This document shows positions 24,970 through 36,289 of a stretch of 64,000 nucleotides of DNA, piece by piece. A model generated the notes under the pieces. The model had not been told where the DNA came from and searched no databases. It saw only the letters and a program-made list of their open reading frames with translations. Made by a program: the position numbers and the translations under genes. Origin of the DNA: Astropecten irregularis (taxonomy: Eukaryota > Echinodermata > Asteroidea > Paxillosida > Astropectinidae); the NCBI GenBank assembly GCA_963971285.1, contig OZ020254.1, positions 4,712,001-4,776,000 on the forward strand. Direction: 5' to 3'. Numbering within the stretch: position 1 is the stretch's first letter; the number at the start of each line of letters is the position of its first letter.

Positions 24970-27900
24970 TGCAAACTTTGAAAAGAATTGTAGCTGGGAA
25001 AGTTTGTCGTTAACATCCACAATCCAGTTACTGCTCCTTGATCAAATAAGTGGCCCTCTCCATATCACTTATTAACAACAGGTGCATTTCAGGTACTCCT
25101 AATAAGTCCAATATGTCACTTGGCATCTAACAATCATGTGTAAACAGCCACACCCAGAGTCGGGCTTTAAAAGTTGAAATTAAATACATAATATACAAGT
25201 ACTTACTATAAAAACAATACCTTTTTTATATATTAAATAACTATGATATTACTCTTTCAGTGTATGGAAGAATTAATTACTTGAAATCCCATGATGTTAT
25301 TGATAGTGTATGAAAATATTATTTGTGTAATTTTTAATGCAAATTAAGACGCAATTAAATTTTTAATTAACATGTAATCGTTGTGTGTTTTTTTTTTTTT
25401 TACAATACAACCTGCTATGGCGCTTTCATTTTTTGTTCTTGCTGGCCAAGAAATAATTAGTTTAGGTGCACCGTTTTTGTTTGTTTTTTGGTCGACTGCT
25501 TTTGATATCTGCAAGAGAAATTGTTTCAGAAGTAATGATTCCAGTTTTACTGTCCATTTTGTGCCGTCACGTTTACGTTCATCATCGCAATTGAAAACTT
25601 GTAGCATCAGTGACCCCAGGATACCCCAGTGACCTCGAATGTTTTGTCATCTCTTTGCTTCACATTTTCCTAATCGTAGAAATAATACCATGCCACATTG
25701 GTATATTTTTGTATATTTTGTTTTACGCGTCTTTCATAATCATTTTAATTAATTTGTTCTCATGTGCATTTACATACATACTTCAAAATGTTTAACCAAA
25801 TTCCATAAGTGACAGGGAGCATGTCCCAGGGGTTGGGTAGGGGTTGTTAGAAGGGTGTGGTACACTAAATTAGATAAACAGGTTGGGGGAGGGGAGGCTT
25901 GTTTGTATATAATCCAGAGAATCGGGGCCGATTTCACTGACGCTTTGCGATCATCGCCAAAGCCCAAAGCGGACAATATGCAATTTAGCGATTGATTTTC
26001 CGTTTAGTGATGGAATTGGGCTTTAGCGATGATTGCAAAGTGTTAGTGAAATTAGTAAAAAGCATTTTTATCGTTGCATATTATCTATCTCCCGACCAAA
26101 ATCATTATTATTCATGAGCATTTTCATCTGTTTCTGTTTCCCTCACTGGTTCTTTTTAATCTCGCTTTGAAATCATCACTTTTATTGCTATCTTTGTATC
26201 CCTGAAAAATTATGTATTTGAAGAATTACCCCCCCCCCCCCCCCCCATATAAAACAATTTTTGGCTGGAATTGGTGGGTGAAAGATCTACCTGATTCCAA
26301 TCATGTGGTTTTGTAGCTCTATAAATGCAAAATAACATCATTGGGTGCTCAGTTCTTGCTCACATTGTTTGAAAATGATGGAAATATTTAGCAGACATTT
26401 TGGTCAAGTAGATTATGTGGAGAAGCAGCGCTTGAAAGATCCTTCCAAGGAGAAGGAAATGATTGTTCTTAGTGTGTTTGTCTTATGCAGACTTCTGTGT
26501 GTGACCTGGTTTAGAAAAATGGATGGAAAATACAGTCATTGGTCCAACCAAAAACATTTTTTCAGACTGGATCTCACTAAAACATCGGGTTTGAGAGGGA
26601 CGAATGAAATATAGCACACCAAGTGTAATTAGTGTATGACTGAAAAGCCAAGCAAATTTTTATGACAGTAACATCCATGAATTATGAATTCGTCCACTCA
26701 TTTTTTTGCCAGGGGTTTATACTTTAGCGTTATCAACTTCTAAAAGCTTTGTTTTTTATTCAGCTTCAAAACTTTTTTGTAATACCTAATTTGAATATTG
26801 TAATATAGATTTTAATACAGTACAATGAAAGTATGAGACTGATGTTTTCATGGAAATCATTTTTAAAAGTCACCATACACATATTGTGAAAAGTATCATG
26901 AAATACACAGGAACAGTTTGGCTCATGTTACAAAAAAAGAGAGATTTTATTACAAATTGTAGTCTGTCTTATAAGGCATACTCAAACTACACACAATGAC
27001 AGAGGTGTGATGGTCAATATACAGTATGTCTACTACCCTGTGTGTATGTTCATACACTGTACATGTTGACATATCTGTATGGTTTGAAGTTTTGCGTGGT
27101 GGAGAGACTAAGAATGAGTAAGACTTGCGGTGACACCATGTATAACACTCTTTTAGGAAGATGTGTGGTCCTGAAAAGGACCGATGATAGTAACTTCTCG
27201 ACGTTTCGACTTGTGTGCTCTAGTCTTCCTCGGGAGAGACGTCCTCTAGTCCTCCTCTCTCCCGAGGAAGACTAGAGCACACTAGTTGAAACGTCGATAA
27301 TTCACTCTCATCGGTCCTTTACAGGACCACACATCTTCCTAAAAGAGTATTTTACATAGTGTCACCACAAGCCTTACTCATTTTGACATATCTGGCTGTC
27401 CATTTATACCAGTACAATTTAAACCCAAACTGCCAGTCCATTCCCAGCTGTATTTTGTTTTTTTCTGATACTGTATGCTGCAGCCTTGAGCCAACGTGTG
27501 TATGTTTTAACCACCACTGGATTTTATTGAGAAATAATGTTTCATGTGTTAGTGTTTAACAAAATTAATGTAAAAGGACATAAATGTGAATTGCATTTTG
27601 CCCTTTTTGCAAAAGTTAAGAAGCACAGTGTACATGCAACCAATCCTTTGTCAAGAGCCCTAGAAAAAAAAACAGAAACGTCCATTTTCCTCCCAGCCAA
27701 AAACAAGAATTTGCCAGACGATCCTTAATGGGGCTTTGTTTTACCTCAGTGCCATGCCATAAGGATATTGTTAGATTTAGGCAAACATCAAGAAAGTTGC
27801 ATACACCCTCAAGTACTATAGATCATAGGGTATGCACTGTGTCAGTGATGAGACATTTATAACTCATTCTTGTCACTCAAAAAGAAAGAACAATGGGCTT

Positions 27901-29330
27901 GTCCGAGTGTTTTCAATAATAACTTTGACGGCCAAATTCATGATAATTATCTAACTTTTTTTAGATGTTTTTAATTGTGTATGACCATAGTTTGGGTCAT
28001 AGGCATACTGTACAATGTGCTATTTTGGCAGATATTTTTTTTTAATGCCAGGGGTTAGAATTGGAGGAAATATTTACCTGAAATTGACCACCGTTTTGGA
28101 GGGGAAATGCTACCAAAACAAAAGCAATGTACAATGGAAAATGTAACTTTTATTTCTTACAGAGTATAACTAACAGTGTATGTTATTGGAATAAGTTAAA
28201 CATTTGGGATTAAAGTAACAATACGAATTATGTAAATGCTGACCAAATCATAGCACATGTAAGTGCTAGTCCTTGTGTAAAAAATGAAAATTGGTGTAAT
28301 ATTAATTTGGAATAATTCTGTGTTTATTTTTTGACTAGGGTGGTTAATATTAAAATATTTTATATCAGTTATATCAGTGCATATTGGTCTTGAATGTGCT
28401 TTGTTTAAATGTTTTGTATTTTAACAAAGGATTTGATTTCCCCACATTCCATGTCTTCTAGTAATGACCTTTGCAATAGAATGACCTTTGTGAAGAGGTC
28501 ATTATCGAACCTACTTCGTGCATTTGAGTGTTACTCTGTTATAACATGTTTTGTTTAGTGGTTTAACTGTGAACTTACTTCAGGGCTGCAAAATAACGAG
28601 TATCAAAATAGAGGCTTTTGGCTGCGGTTCTGAACAACCTATATTTTCAGCATATGGATGACAGAACTGGAGGCTGAGCCTCCATTTTGTAAACGCCCTA
28701 TTCTATTTAGCCCTATGTCAGGGCCTCACTATGCTAGGGCCTCACTATGTTCAGCCATCTTTATTCAGACTGCCAGTTGGAAGCCATTTGATCTGGTTGA
28801 GACCTTGTAGCACAGTCAATAGTCAATGCATATTCCAAACAATACCCCCAATACATGTACTATCAATTTTTAAAAGCTTTATGTGCATTTGCTTACTGAG
28901 TAAAGTGCTTCTCACAGAATTGATGTAAGTTAATGGAAGGCAATTGTTTTAATACAGATATTTACAGTATATAACACGCTGAAAGAATTCTGGCATTTTG
29001 TAATATCATAAATATGAGGCAATTGAGCACTGCATTTGCATTCAGATTCCATAGTTTCTGTGTGATGTTGGCGACCACACCTGGTGACTTGTGTTTCAAT
29101 CTGTGATGCCAATTCAGGTCAATATCTTCTTCCACTCTGCTTTATCACTATGAACCGGTAAAACAATTGGGGAGGGAGGGTTTCTCACAGGTACAGAGAG
29201 TACATATGCTATTTACTATGACGAAGAAGCATTGAATGAACTGAATTTGTTCCCATACAGCTTCATTATGCATCGCTTTGTCCCTTATGTTCTTTTCAGA
29301 TTTCCACCTTCTCTAAATTATTTTGCAAAG
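24970..29330. other. ADAM 3' UTR and intergenic DNA, no gene seen
   Basis: A candidate polyadenylation signal ATTAAA lies at 25179-25184. The rest is AT-rich with a poly-C run near 26230-26246, an inverted-repeat pair at about 25925-26053 (GATTTCACTGACGC / TTAGTGAAAT), the foldback at 27113-27382 and a repeat fragment near 28595-28705. No splice-bounded coding segment with family similarity was found. Confidence 0.6.
27113..27382. mobile_element. Foldback (long inverted repeat) element
   Basis: Arms of about 110 bp run inward from AATGAGTAAGACTTG and its inverse CAAGCCTTACTCATT. They share GGAAGATGTGTGGTCCT / AGGACCACACATCTTCC and TAGTCTTCCTCGGGAGAG / its inverse, with a short central spacer. 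Non-coding. Confidence 0.82.
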
Positions 29331-29332
29331 TT

Positions 29333-29338
29333 TTTATT
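29333..29338 (-). terminator. Polyadenylation signal AATAAA for the SWIM gene
   Basis: TTTATT on the plus strand gives AATAAA on the minus strand, about 90 bases after the stop codon of the minus-strand SWIM gene. Confidence 0.6.
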
Positions 29339-29426
29339 TCTCTGCAGGTACCTTGTGCCCTGAGTGTCCACCTTCTCCTTTGTTGTACGCCAGCTTGCTT
29401 GGGAGGAATGTTGTGTTTTGCAGCAG

Positions 29427-30168
29427 CTACCTCTTGCTTCCACTATGGGATTTCTTCCTTCCCTTTTGTTTCTTAGGAGATGGGGTATCGCCCTTCTTCC
29501 CTTGCATCTGCTTGAGCAGGACCACCAAGTTGCTGGTCATGTAGTCCATGGCTTCAGGATCCTCCATCTGCTCTGTCAGCTGCCCTAGTTGATCCAAGAG
29601 ACCTTTACAGGCTGTCTGCTTGTCGTCGACCTGCCAGGTGGGCTCAGCGATGTTCCCGCCAACGTTATCCTCGCCACTGTCGCCCATCAGGATCTCCTCA
29701 GCTCCAAAGTCATCAACGGTGGGCTGTACGTAGTCTGGCTGGGTTTCCAAGAGGACTTCCTCCCCGCATCGTGGCATGTCGCGCGGAGGGGCATCCAGCG
29801 TAGTCTGGTCAAGCTTGAAGATCAGGTTGCCTGTGTAGAGTGGCGAGAGCTGGCACCAGTGCCACTTCTTGCACTCCTTGAAGACGGCGGCAAAGTGATA
29901 GCAGATCTCCATCGTAGCATTCCACATCCAGCAGTCGCAGGAGGGAAACTCGGACTCGCTGCCGAAGAACACTCTGCATTCGTTGAATTCATCCTGGACC
30001 AGGAATCTCCCTTCGGACTCCTCAACAACTTTCATAGGTGGCATGCCTGAGATGACCTGGTTGGTACAGGCTCTGGCAGAGACAGGCTGATGTCGGATGT
30101 ACACAGGAAGCCTAGAGATATGTTGGTATCGGCTGCATTCTGACAACATCTTGTTATCTTCACAGTGC
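29427..30168 (-). CDS. SWIM gene exon 9: SWIM finger and C-terminus
   Basis: Acceptor GTCAACAG, stop TAG at 29429-29427. The SWIM motif (Cys780, Cys782, Cys792, His794) lies at 29895-29939. A Gly/Asp-rich linker follows, then a basic, lysine-rich C-terminus. Confidence 0.92.
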
Positions 30169-33100
30169 CTGTTGACCACAACACAATAAGATTCAAGACC
30201 AAAAAACAGTCAGTATAAAGAGTATTGGGATAAATTGCAATGATTATAGACCTGAACCTGCACGAACAAAATTAAGTTTGAAAATTTACCATATGTTTCA
30301 TAAAATATTTAAAGCTATCAATCTAACGTGCCAATAAGTGCATGAAAGTAAAAACAAATCAACGTGCTTTTTTACTGCAGTTTTGACAATCATAGAGGTT
30401 GACCATATTTCATTTGATCTATTATTTTCATTCCAAGATTCAGGTCTTCCAACTGCAGACCATCATCACAAGAGGGCGCACCTTTCATAGAGCTTGCACA
30501 ACTGGACCATAACGAGACTTGTCAGGTGTTCACTGAGAGTCCTGCTGCGTACCCCTTCCAGCCAGCCATAGTCAAGGGCTTCTCGGAGCCTGTTCAGACC
30601 CCCGTTGGCACACATGGTCACCAGCAGATGCTTGCTGATGAAGGCATAAGACCATCTCTGCAGGTATTGAGAATTTCAAAAAGAGGTATTGGTCAGTCTA
30701 AGGAGGATTCTGACAGTAACAAAACAAAATTGAAGACATCTGGTGAGGTATTACCAGCCGAGATTTGCGTGATTTCAAATTCTTCTCGGCTGAACTTTTC
30801 GATCAGCATGACAATACATGTATCCTGTTTGAATAAGATTGGATTAAGTGTTGACAATATTTTCCACGAGGCAGATTAATCAATTAGGGGCCTAGACATA
30901 TCTAAAAGTCATCCTGCAGACCTTGATGCAGGGGAGCCATCTGGCTGACACCCAGTGCTTCAATCGTGGATTCTTCTTCCAGAGAGGGCTCTCTTGGACG
31001 TTCTTCAGCTGTTGCTCAACTTCCTCCTCAGTCTGAGCATAGACGAGAGAATCCAGGAGTGAGGATTCTGCCTCTCTGTCCTCCTCCTTAGAGGCTTCCA
31101 AGAACTCTTTCCACGCCCTCTCACGGTGGACGAAGGAAATGCAAATCTTGCTCTCTGTCAATTAGGAAAACAAAAACAGGTGTTTTAAGAACTGTTTCAT
31201 CTTTCAGAGATGTACCATTGATACTTTAAATGAATTCAGGTTGGTAAAAATGTTTTGTTACCTGGGAAGAGCTTTTCCAGGACTTCTATCTCATCCTCAA
31301 TCAGGTCAACCAGGATGGCCTGAGGCTGCCATTCTGGATTCCAATCTCTGAGCACCTGGAGGGCATCTACCAAGGCCTGGCTGTTCCAGTACTGCATGAG
31401 AATTGTGCAGACCACCTGGTAGCCAATGTTAGTCCGCACCATAAGGAAGTAGGACGGCAGCGCCGTCTTGCCCTGAGGGCTGTCCAGGATGCAGACAGAC
31501 CCGTAGGTATTCAGCAGCCGCCGCTGGGTGGCATTCTGGCAGCAGAAGAGGAACGTCTGCGTCAGGTCTGGGTAGTGGTTGACCAGCCGGACGTCCTTCT
31601 TGTTCTTGGCTCTCTTGATTGGCCCGCTGGAGGCGAACGGCTGGTAGTACCAGCTGTCGTTTGGGTAGGCCGTCTGCCAACCACTGACCAGACGATGACC
31701 GTGGCCGAGGTCCATCTCAAGTATACTGGTCACCCGGACAGCATTGGAGATGAAGAAGTGGATGCAGTTGGGATTGGGATGCAGTTCGGGGATGAGTTTC
31801 TCAGATGGTGGCTCATCATCTGCAGATCAGAAATCCAGTCTCATTTAGTGACGTCACTAATGTATTAATACAAATGTCCTTTGATTTTTTAATCTGTCCA
31901 GTCAGTTTACCTTTTTTTACAAGTGAATGTTTCCATATTCTTTAGCATTTCAATACTGCAGTTTGCCTTCAATGGGAACAATACACTGTGTTGTCATTTG
32001 TTTTTTCAAATGTTGTGTGAAGTTTTGTGATGCTCTTTATTTTGAAATACAGTGGAACATCGCTATAACGAACACGGCGGGATGCACAAATCGTTTGTTA
32101 AAGCGATTTAAAGAACAGTATTGGGTATGTATAGTACACAAAAATTGGGATCCAAGGACGATGTTTGGTATAGCCAAATGTTTGGGATAGCAGCATTTGT
32201 TATAGTGGCGTTCCACTGTACCAAGTGTTGTGCTGTGTTGGATGTATAATATAAAACTATATAAACATCCATGAATGCTCATAATAACAATAAATGAAAA
32301 AGCTAATACCGGGGTAGACATTTTTTACGCTATTTGTCATGAAATATGTCTTGCTAAACTATCATGCTTGATGCAAAAGGATATCGTGAAATAATTCTTG
32401 ATGAATTTATTTTCTATAACTCATTCAACCAATGACTGACTGGAGCTGTTGAAAGATATTTCACCTTTGTAAAGCTGCTTGCGGTAATATTCCAGCACTC
32501 GACTCACTTCAGCCAATCGGAACATCCCCGAATGATGGAGCTCAGTGATTTTGTAGATGAGACGTTTATCCACCTTGATAGAGGAGGAGTTACCATCCTG
32601 TCACAGGAAATGAAGTTTCAAAAGGAGGTGCTTGTTAGAATAGTGTTAGATATTGCCAAATTTCAATCGATGCGCTAATTTATATTTTCAAAGAATTTTG
32701 AGACATGATGCTGCGGACAATGAATGGATCGTTCCGGCTTTGCTCTTAAGCCCCGCCCACATGTGTGTTTTACATACAGGCGTGACCGAGTTTGACCGAG
32801 GCTTTCGTGGTCACCTGATTAAAAGGCGTCCTCCAATTGGTCAATGCGCACAGTTTGATTGACAGGCCGGAAGGGTCCATTACATGGTAAAGCAGTGGTT
32901 TCTTAGTGTTTGAGAGCAATTAGCCATTTACAAGTTTAATCTGAATTGCATATGGTGCACAGGCTTCTTTCATTGCACATAAACACCCCAGCCGGAATTT
33001 CCCAGAATAAAGACTCTGTTGCTATATCACAAGATTTGGGGCAAGCTTTTGCTTAAATACATAACAGACTTCTTGCACAAATGCACTGTTCATAATGGAT

Positions 33101-35929
33101 AAGAATGGCAGACAGGAACCAGTCCATTCCAGAGATGAGTACGGTATCGCAAATCAAAAGCTTGCCCCATATCATGTGATATAGCAGAGTCTTTAGTCTG
33201 AGAAATTCAAATTGGAGTGTTGATATGCAATGAAAGAAGCCTGTGTACCAGATACTATTCAGATTTAATTCGCAAATGGGTTATTGTGCGCGCCTTGATA
33301 CCTGCAGAGAGTTTGAGTCATGGATATGATCTTCAGGATCAGCCAGGTGGATGTAGAATCTCTGCTCTGCTTTCACGATGCTGTGCTTGGATAGAAGAGA
33401 CTGCCTCAGCTTCTTCAGGGTCTGCTTCCGGTGGAATTCACTGGTCGACTCCTTAATCTACAAAACAAAGTGGAGTCAATTGAAACAAATTACTGGTATG
33501 TTCAAAGCCTGGGAATTTCTATCTCTCTGGTTCTTGGTGAACCCAACATATATTTGCATTGCATATTTGCATCATTGCATTTATGGTATCAGGTTATTTT
33601 CTTTTGCACTTTTGGGGACTGAAAGTAGGGACTGAAAACCCAATCCACTTGTGAACAGAGCTGGACTTGAACCTGGTCCACAGAGGTGAAAGGCGAGAAA
33701 AAGAACCGCAACGCCAACCTGACTCTCAATGAGTGTGTGACATTGTGACATAAATCTTTTGATATAAGTGAGATGATAAGACAGAAGTTTACCGGATACT
33801 CATGGAACTTGAGGACATGAACACTGCTGATCATTGCTGGGCATCCAAGCTTCTTAGATGAACGAATCAAAGGCCATTTCTCCGTTTCACCTTCCTGTTC
33901 ATTGAGAAAATAAAACAAATCATAATATCAATTGAAGGAGATTTACCTTCATGATGTCAAGACCCGATATAAGCTGCCAATTGACAACCAAACAGTGCGC
34001 AAATGCACCTGTAGATATTTCACACTGATAATAAGTTTATATACTTTTTACTGTTTGGAGTTAGGAGGGCCTGACGCATTTCGATCCTAGCAGGATCTTT
34101 CCCAAAAAGGCTAAATGACCAATTTAGCCTTTGAGAAAGATCCTGCTAGGATCAAAACGCGTCAAAACATGTCAAAACTCTACTAAGCATTTGATATATT
34201 TCAGGTCATTTTGGCTGATGAGCAGTTTGCAGCAGTTTATTACTTGTGTTAAGTTCACTGTTTGTTATACCTTGTATATGTTTCAGAAAGAAAACATATT
34301 TGCACAATTCTACATTTCAGGCACTATTTTGTACAACTGACAATTACAAATGAATGGGCTAAAAATGTGCTTTCAAAGAACTTTATGTATGGAAAGTTTG
34401 GAGCCTAAACAAACCATTTATACCTGATTCTCCTCCTGCATTTTGGTGCGATATTTGATCTTGCCCGACCGACATTTGTCCCTTCCAAGATGACATCCCC
34501 AGGTTTTGCGACCCACCATTATGAATGGGATCTCGTCAAACTCCGGAAACGCTGCTTTTCTGTTATCCTCACGTCCCTTCCAAAACAGCTTGAAATTGCT
34601 CAGTTTGATATCTGGATTAAAAAGAAAATATTATAAAAAAGCAATAATTACCCTTATTATTTATTCAATCTACAAGAAATGAAATTTGAGAACTTCACAG
34701 TTTTGTTCAAGCGCTATTTGGGGGTTTTTTTTCAAGCAAACCTACCCTGAACTTTTCTATATTATTGCTTAAATTTTTAATTGATATTATAAAGGAAGGA
34801 AATAAACCTTGTACTAGTTGGAACACAAAAGACATCAATTATAACAAGTTTTCTGACAATTTTTGACAGCTTCACAACACAGGTGTTCTTTGAGAATAAA
34901 TACAAAAATCTGGTAACAGGTCAGCTCGCCTCATGACTCGTTCCTTACGACTCATGCCTTGCCAACTCGTCCACAGACTTACTCGCCCCATACCAACTTG
35001 TGGCCTGGCCGACTCACCCCTATGGCCAACTTGCCCCCTGACCGACTCCATGACCAGGGGCAGGGCGAGGTGACCATGGGGGCAAGTCGGTCGGGGTAGC
35101 AAGTTGGTAAGGGGTGAGTCAGTCATGGGGACGACTTGGTGAGGGGGAAAGTTGGTAAGAGGCAAGTTGGTAAGGGGTGAGTCGGCCAGCTGTGGCTGAG
35201 ATGACCTGTAAATTCTGGAATAAAAATTGTATGATTTATAATTTAATGGCATTTTTGTACCAGGGGCATGGACAGTTGAATGATGGATATCATGACATGA
35301 TAAGAAATACATATTTTGGAAATAAACCTAATCAATTATTAATCATCAAGACATTGAAATTACCCACCCTGTGCTCCAAAAAGTCTATCCTTGGCGCACA
35401 CAACCCAGCGGCTATCGGTCTCTTCGGTGTAAATCTTAATTGCCTTGTCGATATCCTCGTTCTTGACAAAATGTCCCCTGAACGCGCTTGACCAGGTTCC
35501 AATCTTTGTCCACGGCGAACATGATGAAGTCCTCACCTTTGCATCATGATGAGGTTCTGTTACAACATTTACACTGACGGTGGTTTGATCTTGGGACGGG
35601 GTAAACACGGGAACATCTTCCTGCTGAGTTTTGTCCGTCGATAGTGATTGAGTTTGGAGCTCACCACCGTCCGCCGTCGCAAGGCCGGCGGTGGTGGCAG
35701 GTGAAACGCCATCCGTGGTGCGGTTGACGATGGTGATATTGGAGGCATGTTGCACGCGTTCATCACCGGGTACTCCTTCCACGTCCACGTAATCGTGGTC
35801 ATTTTGCGAGGCATTCGTTTCCTCGATCTCCACCACGATGTTTTCGGTTTCTTTCCCCGAATCCACGGCAGTTTCTTCGGACATTCGTTCCAGGCAACGC
35901 ACTGCCTCCGATTCATTTTCTGCCATCAT
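29427..35929 (-). CDS. SWIM zinc-finger protein with MULE-transposase-like core (complete, 9 exons)
   Basis: Exons in transcript order: 35929-35368, 34611-34424, 33894-33793, 33457-33302, 32597-32465, 31819-31262, 31154-30922, 30657-30482, 30168-29427. All have GT-AG borders and matching phases, giving 2850 nt (949 residues). Residues 1-130 are acidic and low-complexity. Residues about 140-340 form a cysteine-containing domain (FGAQD, PFIMVGRKTWGCH, KKLGCPA, LKFHEYP) that may be CARF/ALS2CR8-like. Residues about 381-650 resemble the MULE transposase core, with ILDSPQGKTALP (Asp493), YQVVCTILMQY, ILVDLIEDEIEVLEKLFP (Asp552) and SFVHRERAW. The SWIM finger CDC-x9-CYH is at 780-794. The C-terminus is basic (GRKKSHSGSKR), NLS-like. 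Start: tandem ATGs at 35929 and 35926. Likely a nuclear nucleic-acid-binding protein derived from a transposase; a biological role cannot be read from the sequence. It is similar in layout to ZSWIM1/ZSWIM3. Confidence 0.88.
30482..30657 (-). CDS. SWIM gene exon 8
   Basis: Acceptor CCTGCAG, donor AAAG|GTGCGC, phase 0 to 2. It encodes WSYAFISKHLLVTMCANGGLNR and helical sequence, in the position of the last part of the transposase-like domain. Confidence 0.85.
30922..31154 (-). CDS. SWIM gene exon 7: F.H..RAW motif
   Basis: Acceptor TTGACAG, donor AAG|GTCTGC (a weak donor), phase 1 to 0. It encodes CISFVHRERAWKEF, corresponding to the CDFHREQAW-type motif of MULE proteins, then a charged helix and HWVSARWLP. 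Confidence 0.87.
31262..31819 (-). CDS. SWIM gene exon 6: MULE-transposase-like core
   Basis: Acceptor ATCTGCAG, donor CCCAG|GTAACA, phase 1 to 1. It carries both recognisable acidic positions of the RNase-H-like fold (ILDSP and ILVDL) and the intervening GYQVVCTILMQYWNSQALVDAL helix-strand pattern. Confidence 0.9.
32050..32218. mobile_element. Tc1/mariner-like miniature element, 169 bp, TA TSD
   Basis: Ends CAGTGGAACATCGCTATAACG and GTTATAGTGGCGTTCCACTG, flanked by TA on both sides (32048-32049, 32219-32220). TA duplication fits Tc1/mariner elements. It sits in SWIM-gene intron 5. Confidence 0.85.
32465..32597 (-). CDS. SWIM gene exon 5
   Basis: Acceptor TGTGACAG, donor AAAG|GTGAAA, phase 0 to 1. 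It encodes KVDKRLIYKITELHHSGMF and VLEYYRKQLYK, helix-like and basic, just before the transposase-like core. Confidence 0.85.
32933..33272. mobile_element. Foldback element in SWIM-gene intron
   Basis: Long inverted arms: TTTAATCTGAATTGCATATG and GCACAGGCTTCTTTCATTGC on the left have inverse matches at 33220-33272. GGGGCAAGCTTTTG is matched by CAAAAGCTTGCCCC. Boundaries are approximate. Confidence 0.75.
33302..33457 (-). CDS. SWIM gene exon 4
   Basis: Fifty-two codons, phase 0 to 0, acceptor TTTTGTAG, donor CAG|GTATCA. It encodes a basic then mixed segment (FHRKQTLKKLRQSL, FYIHLADPEDHIHD). Confidence 0.84.
33793..33894 (-). CDS. SWIM gene exon 3: GCPA motif
   Basis: Thirty-four codons, phase 0 to 0, acceptor GAACAG, donor CCG|GTAAAC. 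It encodes KKLGCPAMISSVHVLKFHEYP, typical of the cysteine motif in front of MULE-type cores. Confidence 0.88.
34070..34190. repeat. Dispersed palindromic repeat, 'GATCCTAGCAGGATCTTTC' family
   Basis: CGATCCTAGCAGGATCTTTC is followed by its inverse, GAAAGATCCTGCTAGGATC. Related pieces occur near 14055-14105, 42500-42560, 51405-51575, 62222-62312 and 63790-63870. Confidence 0.75.
34424..34611 (-). CDS. SWIM gene exon 2: N-terminal domain
   Basis: Acceptor TAATCCAG, donor CAG|GTATAA, phase 1 to 0. It encodes FKLFWKGRED, EFDEIPFIMVGRKTWGCH and DKCRSGKIKYRTK. There is no ATG near its start, so it is recognised by phase and splice sites. Confidence 0.87.
34920..35215. repeat. Degenerate short-unit repeat in SWIM-gene intron 1
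   Basis: Many diverged copies of units such as AAGTTGGTAAGGGGTGAGTC, with inverse units (e.g. GACTCACCCC) in the left half, so the block also folds on itself. GC-rich compared with its surroundings. Confidence 0.7.
35368..35929 (-). CDS. SWIM gene exon 1: start codon, acidic N-terminus
   Basis: Starts ATGATG. Donor CAGG|GTGGGT was chosen because it leaves phase 1, which the next exon needs; the nearby GTAATT would give phase 2. It is rich in E, D, T and S, and its end (YTEETDSRWVVC) begins the folded N-terminal domain. Confidence 0.88.
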
Positions 35930-36289
35930 TCGTGCGGTATTTTTTCTGGCGCCTTTTCACCGATACGTTTGAAACAAACTTGCTGGAAATGCAGAGAGAA
36001 TGATTGCGATGCAAAATGGATGCGGTGACGAGGAAAGTTTGGTTTCGCTGGTAGTCACTCCTGTGCCGTACAGTCACGGATCTCCATCGCGCGGAACCAG
36101 CTAGAATTTAATCAGAAATGTTAATACGTGTCGCGCGGTGGCGCTCTTTAAAAATTTGTTTTGATGAAATCATTTTTTAACAAAAAAATTAATCTGCTTT
36201 ACTATGCTAGAAACTAACATGAGATTTTGCTGTCAGTGATGTGATTGCAAACAAATGATGACAAAAGGAAGAAATCATTCTTTCTCTTT

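Noticed and set aside
24561..25022. Minus-strand glycine-rich open frame
   Set aside because: It is the reverse complement of the proline-rich ADAM tail exon, which is in phase with all upstream exons.
29589..30050. Plus-strand open frame of about 150 codons
   Set aside because: It is antisense to the SWIM-finger exon of the minus-strand gene and has no recognisable domain.
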